In this document: positions 1 to 4,754 of the stretch, in pieces | Layout: every line of letters begins with the position of its first letter | How positions within the stretch are numbered: the stretch's first letter is position 1 | Assembly (NCBI GenBank): GCA_014859785.1 | Contig: JACUTP010000112.1 | Coordinates: 1-6,170, forward strand | Reading direction: 5' to 3' | Length of the DNA stretch: 6,170 nucleotides | From: Candidatus Methanoperedentaceae archaeon | GTDB lineage: Archaea; Halobacteriota; Methanosarcinia; Methanosarcinales; Methanoperedenaceae | Program-made: the position numbers and the translations under genes | Notes under the pieces: model-generated | Databases searched by the model: none | What the model was told of the DNA's origin: nothing | Seen by the model: the letters and a program-made list of their open reading frames with translations, nothing else

Positions 1-118
1 GTTCAGGATTGCTTTTATTAGATGAAGGCTTCAATTAATATGACGTTCTCATACCACAAATATTTCAAATTATATTCAACAACATGAATTGAAACGTTTT
101 TGTTTTAAAAATGGGTTA

Positions 119-128
119 GGTTTAAATA
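119..128 (+). promoter_or_regulatory. Candidate TATA-box promoter of the respiratory gene cluster
   Basis: TTTAAATA at 121-128, preceded by a purine-containing stretch, resembles an archaeal TATA box. A transcript starting about 25 bases downstream (near 150) would have a leader of roughly 40 bases that keeps the AGGAG ribosome-binding site at 175-179. A second AT-rich element at 150-159 would start transcription too close to that site, so it is less likely. The rest of 1-189 shows no convincing gene: all three forward frames stop within the first 40 bases. This is motif reading only. Confidence 0.4.
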
Positions 129-146
129 TGTTGCTTGAGTTAAACC
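119..146. repeat. 7-bp inverted repeat over the upstream promoter (operator-like)
   Basis: GGTTTAA (119-125) and TTAAACC (140-146) are perfect inverted copies with centres 21 bp apart, about two helical turns. The left arm overlaps the candidate TATA box. This geometry suits a dimeric repressor, but 7-bp arms in AT-rich DNA can arise by chance. Confidence 0.3.
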
Positions 147-189
147 AGACATATTTATAATCATTAAACGTGATAGGAGAGTAATAAAT

Positions 190-1140
190 ATGAAAAACGC
201 TGTAAATGGCAAATGGATTGTTTTGTCAGTAATGTTAGTTCTCGTATCCCTGTTGTTAGTCCAGCCGACAATGGCACAAGCACCAGAAATTCCGAATAAT
301 TCGTGTGCTGATTGTCATCGCCAGTTGCTTTTTTCAACAGAATCACAGAGGGAATTTATCAATATTCGTATCAACCATCTTGAAAGTGGCATTACCTGTT
401 CAATTGTCTGCCATGAGGATAGTCTCAATAAATCTACGGCAAGCACGTATGCTATGTGGTCTATATCCACACATGCCCTGTTTGGAGTAACATGTGAGAA
501 ATGCCATGGCGGCGACCCACAGGCTGAATCGAAGAATGACGCTCACCAGGGTCTATCCGGTGCAGGTATTTCACGTATCAACACACCTGAAACCTGCGGT
601 GAATGCCATGAAAATGAGCTTGGCGAGTTTAAAGATTCAAAACATTTTGAAGAACTGAAACTGGAAGAAGGATTTGCCCCAACATGTACAACATGCCATC
701 AGGCACACAGTGTACGTGTATTAACGTCTTCGGAAATTGAGGATTTCTGCAGTAATTGCCATAATCGTATTACCGGTATTGACATAACAGTACCCCTAAA
801 AGCAAAAGAAGCTTTATCCCACGCCTCAGACCTTGAAGTGGAAATCTCAAAAGCACGAAGTGCGGTAATTTCTGCCAGGGCGCAGGGTCTTGATGTGGAT
901 GAAGCAGAAAACGACCTGGACTCGGCAAGACAGATACTAAGGCATGTTCCATCAGTATGGCACAGGTTTAACCTGACATACTTTGAGACAGAAGTCCAGA
1001 AAGGTATTGAACTTGCACAGAAAGCAGAATTCGAAACAAAAGGTGCAGCAGCACCTGAACCTGCCGAATCACCTGGATTTGAAGGGATACTTTTAATCAC
1101 CGGCATACTGGCGGCGGTTTATTACATGAGAAAATATTAA
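190..1140 (+). CDS. Secreted hexaheme c-type cytochrome with PGF-CTERM tail (first paralog)
   Basis: This is a 316-residue multiheme electron-transfer protein, probably on the outer face of the membrane. Residues 8-29 form a signal peptide, probably cut after TMA. Five CXXCH haem sites start at Cys39, 102, 136, 166 and 187. A sixth, non-canonical CX3CH site (C70-S-I-V-C74-H75) is haem 2. His63, 95, 119, 152, 173 and 258 are matched in the downstream paralog and could be distal ligands, giving six bis-His haems. Residues about 203-283 are Ala/Glu-rich amphipathic helices ending in a WHRFN motif. The tail has SPGF at 294-297, a hydrophobic helix and a basic end (MRKY), which matches the PGF-CTERM archaeosortase signal. 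The ATG at 190 has AGGAG at 175-179. It is first in the cluster, so it probably works with the Rieske/cytochrome b complex encoded downstream. Its exact partner and any enzymatic activity are unknown; a simple membrane-anchored electron carrier is the safest reading. Confidence 0.9.
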   Translation: MKNAVNGKWIVLSVMLVLVSLLLVQPTMAQAPEIPNNSCADCHRQLLFSTESQREFINIRINHLESGITCSIVCHEDSLNKSTASTYAMWSISTHALFGVTCEKCHGGDPQAESKNDAHQGLSGAGISRINTPETCGECHENELGEFKDSKHFEELKLEEGFAPTCTTCHQAHSVRVLTSSEIEDFCSNCHNRITGIDITVPLKAKEALSHASDLEVEISKARSAVISARAQGLDVDEAENDLDSARQILRHVPSVWHRFNLTYFETEVQKGIELAQKAEFETKGAAAPEPAESPGFEGILLITGILAAVYYMRKY

Positions 1141-1154
1141 GGAGCATATTTCGT

Positions 1155-1166
1155 GAAATATAAATA
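1155..1166 (+). promoter_or_regulatory. Candidate internal BRE/TATA promoter before second cytochrome
   Basis: GAAATATAAATA in the 62-base gap between the cytochrome genes resembles a BRE plus TATA box. A start about 25 bases downstream (near 1187) would leave a short leader that still includes the GGTGAT ribosome-binding site at 1194-1199. This gap is the only sizeable one in the cluster, so the second cytochrome and later genes may have their own promoter. Confidence 0.35.
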
Positions 1167-1202
1167 CATGTTTGATTGTTCCTGTGGAAAGACGGTGATT
1201 TT

Positions 1203-2150
1203 ATGAATTTTAGAAAAACGGTTCTTTTAATATTCTCAATGCTACTGTTTGCAATATTTATTATTCCTGAAGCATTGGCACAAAATTCATGTCTGGATTG
1301 TCATGAAAAGCTCACTGTTTTTAACGAATCTGAAAGACAATTCAATGAAATAAGAATTAAGCATCTTGCAAGGGATGTCAGCTGTTCGGTGGATTGCCAT
1401 GCAAGTATTTTAGATAAGATTGCAATAAGTAATTACGAACAGTGGACAAAATCCAAGCACGCCCTGTTTGGTGTAACGTGTGAAAAATGTCATGGCGGCG
1501 ATGCTGGTTCGGATGAGAAAGAGACTGCCCATACAGGGGTTTACAGGTCTTCTGATACAAGAAGCAGGATTTATTACAGGAACGTCCCGGAAACCTGCGG
1601 TGAATGCCATACAGATGAACTGGAACACTTCAAGAACTCCGTACATTTCCAGAACCTGCAAGCACTCAAGAATGCTCCAACATGCGATACCTGTCATGTA
1701 TCACATGAATTCGAGATCCTTGCTGTTGAAGAGTTCCATGCCCTTTGCAGCAACTGTCATAATCCCGATATGAGGATAGCACCTGCTGATGCGCCCGAAA
1801 AGGCAATTATAGCACTTGGAAATGCCGAAATACTGAAAAGTGAGATAAGAACCGCCCGGGATGCCATTAAACAGGCGAAGGAAGAAGGACGTGATGTAAC
1901 AGCTGCACAGGTTGAACTTGATAAAGCCATTACAATTCATGATAATCTTCCGATTATCTGGCACGATTTTAATCTCGCCTTATTTGAGGGCGTAATAACT
2001 GATGGGTTAAATGCTGCCCGGAAATCACAGGAAGAAGCTGGATTACAGCCTGTTGAGACCTTACCTTCAACTCCAGGATTTGGCATAATATTATCACTTT
2101 TAGGGTTTGGTATGATATATGTATCAATCATATATTACCGCAGAAAGTAA
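1203..2150 (+). CDS. Secreted hexaheme c-type cytochrome with PGF-CTERM tail (second paralog)
   Basis: This is a 315-residue tandem paralog of the preceding gene with the same order of parts. The signal peptide spans residues 4-26 with an ALA cleavage site. CXXCH sites start at Cys30, 93, 132, 161 and 182, and a CX3CH site (C61-S-V-D-C65-H66) again occupies haem 2. The candidate distal histidines are 54, 86, 110, 148, 168 and 254. A helical domain at about 199-281 contains an IWHDFN motif. The C-terminus has TPGF (290-293), a hydrophobic segment and a basic YYRRK end, as in PGF-CTERM proteins. The ATG at 1203 was chosen over an in-frame TTG at 1176 because GGTGAT at 1194-1199 lies just before it and the signal peptide then starts normally. 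The conserved ligand set suggests both copies are functional, perhaps as a heterodimer or as serial carriers downstream of the Rieske protein; that role is inference. Confidence 0.9.
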   Translation: MNFRKTVLLIFSMLLFAIFIIPEALAQNSCLDCHEKLTVFNESERQFNEIRIKHLARDVSCSVDCHASILDKIAISNYEQWTKSKHALFGVTCEKCHGGDAGSDEKETAHTGVYRSSDTRSRIYYRNVPETCGECHTDELEHFKNSVHFQNLQALKNAPTCDTCHVSHEFEILAVEEFHALCSNCHNPDMRIAPADAPEKAIIALGNAEILKSEIRTARDAIKQAKEEGRDVTAAQVELDKAITIHDNLPIIWHDFNLALFEGVITDGLNAARKSQEEAGLQPVETLPSTPGFGIILSLLGFGMIYVSIIYYRRK

Positions 2151-2165
2151 AGGAGTGCAAGTCAA

Positions 2166-2507
2166 ATGATTAAAAAACGATTAAATCTGTTTATAATAGT
2201 GTTAACAATATTTCTTTTATTTTCCCAGGTGGCTTCTGCAACCCCGGAATATGCAGTAAAAGAAAGCCGTAACTGCCCGTTCTGTCATGCGAGTGATGGT
2301 CCGCCGCAGTTAAACGAACGTGGTGAGTATTATGGTATAAATAACCATTCGCTGGAAGGGTTTGTCCCCTCACCCGCATCGACACCTGAACCTGAACCTG
2401 AAAACAAAAATGAGATTGGCGTACATATGAATGTATGGGTTGTAGGCTCCATATCATTTGCCTTTTTATTGCTGATGCTGGTCTTTATTTATGTTATACG
2501 CTTGTGA
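2166..2507 (+). CDS. Membrane-anchored mini monoheme cytochrome c
   Basis: This is a 113-residue protein with an N-terminal signal peptide (about 1-25, VASA cleavage region), one haem c site (C37-P-F-C40-H41), a Pro/Glu linker (TPEPEPE, 73-79) and a C-terminal membrane helix (about 88-111). The haem domain is only about 45 residues, much smaller than a class I cytochrome c. Its pattern CxxCH, then LN..G.YY, then NHSL resembles a mini haem module I recall from bacterial multiheme proteins. No Met lies in the soluble part. His61, or His87 at the membrane edge, are the only spare histidines and so the likely sixth ligands. AGGAGTG at 2151-2157 precedes the ATG. Lying between the hexaheme cytochromes and the Rieske gene, it could fill the tethered-cytochrome role of cytochrome f or c1. 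It has no visible similarity to either, so this is a positional argument. Confidence 0.8.
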   Translation: MIKKRLNLFIIVLTIFLLFSQVASATPEYAVKESRNCPFCHASDGPPQLNERGEYYGINNHSLEGFVPSPASTPEPEPENKNEIGVHMNVWVVGSISFAFLLLMLVFIYVIRL

Positions 2508-2516
2508 GGTGAAATG

Positions 2517-2792
2517 ATGCATATCGAAAAAATAGAACACGGACCTGAAAAGGTCGGATCATGGTCGCAGGCTGCTTTTGTATTAATAGTTGTCTTAACA
2601 CTGTTGGCAGTGGCAATTACAATTACGGTTGTGGTTAAACTGGTAACATCAGAACCTGCTGATGCATCAACAAGAGAATTTACAGAAGGTATTGGAATAT
2701 CCCTTGCAGTTCTCATTTTCATACTTGGTTCAATAATATACCTGTATGTGAAAGGGCTGCTACAAGATGAATATGTTACTACGATAGAGTGA
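2517..2792 (+). CDS. Small two-helix membrane protein of the Rieske/cytochrome b cluster
   Basis: This is a protein of 91 residues that I do not recognise. It has a short charged N-terminus, a hydrophobic helix at about 18-42, a polar loop of about 17 residues (rich in E, P, D, S and T) and a second helix at about 60-82 followed by an acidic tail. There are no haem, iron-sulfur or other cofactor motifs and no cysteines. Two adjacent ATG codons (2514 and 2517) are possible. The second is preferred because GAGGTGA at 2506-2512, which overlaps the previous stop codon, is then at a spacing like that of other genes in the cluster. Its tight packing between the mini cytochrome and the Rieske gene suggests a structural or assembly subunit of the quinol-oxidising complex. 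This is inferred from context only. Confidence 0.7.
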   Translation: MHIEKIEHGPEKVGSWSQAAFVLIVVLTLLAVAITITVVVKLVTSEPADASTREFTEGIGISLAVLIFILGSIIYLYVKGLLQDEYVTTIE

Positions 2793-2796
2793 TAAC

Positions 2797-3291
2797 ATGA
2801 CTGATAAAATTAGTTTTACTATTACAAGAAGAAGAGTAACTGAAGTACTTATGGGACTGGTTGCTTTATTACTGGCATCAGGTACCGTAACTGTAATTCT
2901 CAAGTACCTGTGGCCCCGGGCTTCAGATGAAGGAGAATCAGGCGAAACAATGGTTGCATCTGTTGATGAGGTACCTGTAGGAAGTGCAAAAATGTTTAAC
3001 TTTAACGGGAAAGCATCTGTGCTTTTGAATACACCGGGGGGTTTCAGGGCATTCGGTGCTGTGTGCACACATCTTGGATGTATTGCTTACTGGAAGCCTG
3101 ACGAGAATATTATATTCTGCCCCTGCCATATCGGGAAATTCGACCCCAATACGGGAGAAGTGGTAGCGGGACCACCGCCGTCACCATTACCCGGCATTGA
3201 TATCATGGAAAAAGAAGGTGCGATTTATGCCATTAAATGGAAGGACCCTGATTACGTGAAAACACTTACGATGTATGCAGGAGCGGCATGA
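2797..3291 (+). CDS. Rieske [2Fe-2S] protein of a menaquinol-oxidising cytochrome bc/b6f-type complex
   Basis: This 164-residue protein takes the first electron from quinol at the Qo site. A twin-arginine-like TRRR (10-13) precedes a single membrane helix (about 16-38), fitting Tat export with a retained anchor. The cluster-binding fold follows. Box 1 is C90-T-H92-L-G-C95 and box 2 is C108-P-C110-H111-I-G-K-F. Ligands are Cys90, His92, Cys108 and His111; Cys95 and Cys110 would form the disulfide. A Pro loop (GPPPSPLPG, 125-133) matches the family. The usual Ser and Tyr of box 2 (CPCHGSxY) are Gly113 and Phe115 here. Their hydrogen bonds raise the cluster potential in ubiquinol and plastoquinol enzymes, so a lower potential suited to menaquinol is likely. 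The gene is followed by cytochrome b after 9 bases. The start has only a weak GAGTGAT site (2787-2793), consistent with translational coupling to the previous gene. Confidence 0.95.
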   Translation: MTDKISFTITRRRVTEVLMGLVALLLASGTVTVILKYLWPRASDEGESGETMVASVDEVPVGSAKMFNFNGKASVLLNTPGGFRAFGAVCTHLGCIAYWKPDENIIFCPCHIGKFDPNTGEVVAGPPPSPLPGIDIMEKEGAIYAIKWKDPDYVKTLTMYAGAA

Positions 3292-3300
3292 GGTGGTATT

Positions 3301-3963
3301 ATGAATTTATCTGATATTATATACAAATGGTTCGATGACAGGTTAAAAATAAGTGAACTCCTGCCGCCCATAGTGAAACACCCGGCTCCTGAGAAAGTAA
3401 CATCAAATCCGCTTTACTGCCTTGGCGGAACAGCGTTTTTGTGTTTCCTTATTCTTGCCGGTTCCGGGATTTTCCTGGCAATGTATTACAAACCAACTCC
3501 TGAAGAAGCTTACGGGAGTGTGGAACATATAATGACGTCAGTTCCCATGGGCAGTCTCATAAGAAGTATACACCACTGGACTGCCAACATTATGATTGCA
3601 GCTGTTATGCTCCATATGATTCGCGTATATTTCATGGGTGCTTATAAAAACCCCAGGGAATTGAACTGGGTTATCGGAGTACTGTTATTCCTCGTAGCAA
3701 CAACTTTCGGTTTCTCAGGGTATTTGCTGCCCTGGGACCAGCTTGCATTCTGGGCAACCAAGATTGGTACGGGCATTGCAGGTTCTATTCCGATAATGGG
3801 TCCGTACATATCGCTGATATTACTCGGAGGCTCTGAGATTACGGCAGATACAATGACACGGTTTTATGCTATTCATGTACTGATCTTACCAGCAGTCATG
3901 ATTGTCCTGCTCGGCGCACATTTTATGATGGTCAGGATACAGGGAATCTCAGGGAGGCTGTAA
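3301..3963 (+). CDS. Cytochrome b, b6-type N-terminal subunit (four-helix, two haems b, probable haem ci)
   Basis: This 220-residue membrane protein corresponds to cytochrome b6 and carries both haems b and most of the Qo site. The haem ligands are His91 and His105 (14 apart) on helix B, and His192 and His207 (15 apart) on helix D. The 15-residue step is typical of b6f; bc1 has 14. Cys40 in NPLYCLGG aligns with the cysteine that covalently holds haem ci in b6f and in the menaquinol complexes of Gram-positive bacteria. The SGYLLPWDQ motif (139-147) marks the Qo-side helix, and Arg88 and Arg187 sit at the usual propionate-contact places. Membrane helices lie at about 40-62, 92-112, 121-143 and 190-211. 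GAGGTGGT at 3290-3297 overlaps the Rieske stop and serves the ATG at 3301. The remaining helices are encoded by the next gene, as in split b6/subunit IV systems. Confidence 0.95.
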   Translation: MNLSDIIYKWFDDRLKISELLPPIVKHPAPEKVTSNPLYCLGGTAFLCFLILAGSGIFLAMYYKPTPEEAYGSVEHIMTSVPMGSLIRSIHHWTANIMIAAVMLHMIRVYFMGAYKNPRELNWVIGVLLFLVATTFGFSGYLLPWDQLAFWATKIGTGIAGSIPIMGPYISLILLGGSEITADTMTRFYAIHVLILPAVMIVLLGAHFMMVRIQGISGRL

Positions 3964-3964
3964 C

Positions 3965-4426
3965 ATGGCTTTAATTGAAAAAGAAGGTGAAGAGAAGATG
4001 AATACACAGGAAAAACAGCCTTTAAGGGTACGCGGATTCCCGTTTTTCCCGCATTTCCTGCTAAGGGAAGTTGTTGTAATGTGTATTGTTGCAGGCAGTA
4101 TCTTAATACTTGCTTCAATGTTCCCTGCTGGTTTGCTTGAACCGGCTGACCCGTTTGTCACACCATCCCCGATTTTCCCTGAATGGTATTACCTGTACGT
4201 CTTCGGATTCCTTAAATTCTGGACATTTGATGTCGGACCCTTTCCTGCAAATATAATAGGTGTTACATTACCAATGGTTGTATGGTACGGTCTTTTGATA
4301 ATTGTGCCGTTCATAGACAGGAACCCGTCAACGGAATTGAAAGACAGGAAGTTTGCTGTCAGTATGGGAGTTTTAGTCCTTCTGGGCATACTTTACTTTA
4401 CATACTACAGCATTGTAAACCATTAA
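3965..4426 (+). CDS. Cytochrome b C-terminal subunit (subunit IV-like, PEWY motif)
   Basis: This 153-residue protein has three membrane helices (about 33-52, 96-117 and 130-149) and completes cytochrome b. PEWY at 72-75 is the hallmark of the Qo pocket; its Glu73 is the family's proton-accepting residue. The region around RGFPFFPHFLLRE (23-35), the EPADP segment (59-63) and PFIDRNP (115-121) match subunit IV and bc-type C-terminal domains of bacterial split complexes. The ATG at 3965 lies one base after the cytochrome b stop and has AGGGAGG at 3951-3957. A second in-frame ATG at 3998 also has a good site (AAGGTGA, 3984-3990) and would give 142 residues, so the true start is unsettled; the first 11 residues are charged and not conserved family sequence as far as I can tell. 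The last base of the stop codon is the first base of the next ATG. Confidence 0.93.
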   Translation: MALIEKEGEEKMNTQEKQPLRVRGFPFFPHFLLREVVVMCIVAGSILILASMFPAGLLEPADPFVTPSPIFPEWYYLYVFGFLKFWTFDVGPFPANIIGVTLPMVVWYGLLIIVPFIDRNPSTELKDRKFAVSMGVLVLLGILYFTYYSIVNH

Positions 4427-4605
4427 TGAAACTGCCAGAACCGGTATATGTAAAGTTAGATGCACTGACTAAAATCACAGGACTGGTGCTGGCAGCAATC
4501 GGTGTGGATAATGCATTCAAGGGCAATTATTTTTTTGCCCTTTCTTTTTTTATTGCAGGCGGTTTGATAAGTATAATACCCATGTTTATTGACGTGGAAA
4601 ACTGA
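4426..4605 (+). CDS. Small hydrophobic protein coupled to subunit IV
   Basis: This is a 59-residue protein that I do not recognise. Its ATG overlaps the subunit IV stop codon (TAATG), so translation is probably coupled. It has a short soluble start (MKLPEPVYVK), a hydrophobic segment at about 15-29, a short FKGN turn and a second helix at about 33-54, ending in acidic residues. There are no cofactor ligands. The reading frame extends further upstream inside subunit IV, but that part is a shadow of the larger gene. By position it may be a small peripheral subunit of the complex, comparable in place but not in sequence to the tiny b6f subunits. A caution is the hairpin plus T-run at 4519-4551 inside the frame, which could end most transcripts before the stop codon. 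Existence as a protein is likely but not certain. Confidence 0.6.
   Translation: MKLPEPVYVKLDALTKITGLVLAAIGVDNAFKGNYFFALSFFIAGGLISIIPMFIDVEN
4519..4551 (+). terminator. Hairpin with T-run, terminator-like, inside the small membrane-protein gene
   Basis: AAGGGCAA (4519-4526) and TTGCCCTT (4535-4542) form a perfect 8-bp stem with an 8-base AT-rich loop, followed by TCT7 to 4551. It looks like a rho-independent terminator but lies within codons 32-42 of the 59-residue gene, partly in a Phe-rich helix that itself needs T-rich codons. Archaea mainly terminate at T-runs, so partial termination or attenuation here is possible. Confidence 0.45.
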
Positions 4606-4675
4606 TACACAGGAACTCTTTCAGCTTATTTTCATCTATCTTGTACGTTTTCATCCAGCGCGATGTTAATCTTGC

Positions 4676-4695
4676 TGCTTGTTTTACTATTTTTT
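4676..4695 (+). terminator. Candidate T-run terminator after the respiratory cluster
   Basis: This T-rich stretch includes TTTT and a run of six T (4690-4695), with no GC-rich stem before it. Archaeal RNA polymerase commonly stops at such T-runs, and it lies between the last cluster gene and the promoter of the next gene. The rest of 4606-4754 shows nothing else firm on the plus strand. Confidence 0.35.
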
Positions 4696-4724
4696 CATGT
4701 TATTGCAGAATGGTTTAGTTACCC

Positions 4725-4732
4725 TTTAATAC
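4725..4732 (+). promoter_or_regulatory. Candidate TATA box for the phosphohexomutase gene (leaderless)
   Basis: TTTAATAC is centred about 27 bases before the ATG at 4755, so the transcript would begin at or next to the start codon. This agrees with the absence of any ribosome-binding site upstream of that ATG. A nearby TTAAAAC at 4735-4741 would place the start inside the gene and is less likely. Confidence 0.35.
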
Positions 4733-4754
4733 ACTTAAAACATATTCTGGTATC

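Noticed and set aside
1..118. Possible end of an upstream gene or a CRISPR/tRNA element in the leading AT-rich DNA
   Set aside because: All forward frames stop within 40 bases, and no repeated units, cloverleaf or clear coding pattern is visible.
699..1106. Long minus-strand open frame opposite the first cytochrome
   Set aside because: It is antisense to a gene with clear haem motifs and a conserved paralog; its Ser/Ala/Arg-rich text is typical of a shadow frame.
1176..1202. TTG start nine codons upstream of the second hexaheme cytochrome
   Set aside because: It has no ribosome-binding site and would put an acidic, Trp-containing segment before the signal peptide; the ATG at 1203 has GGTGAT in place.
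4282..4425. Upstream extension of the 59-residue membrane protein frame into subunit IV
   Set aside because: The extension reads out of frame through conserved subunit IV sequence, is polar and Cys/Gln-rich unlike the rest, and the ATG at 4426 overlapping the stop codon is a natural coupled start.
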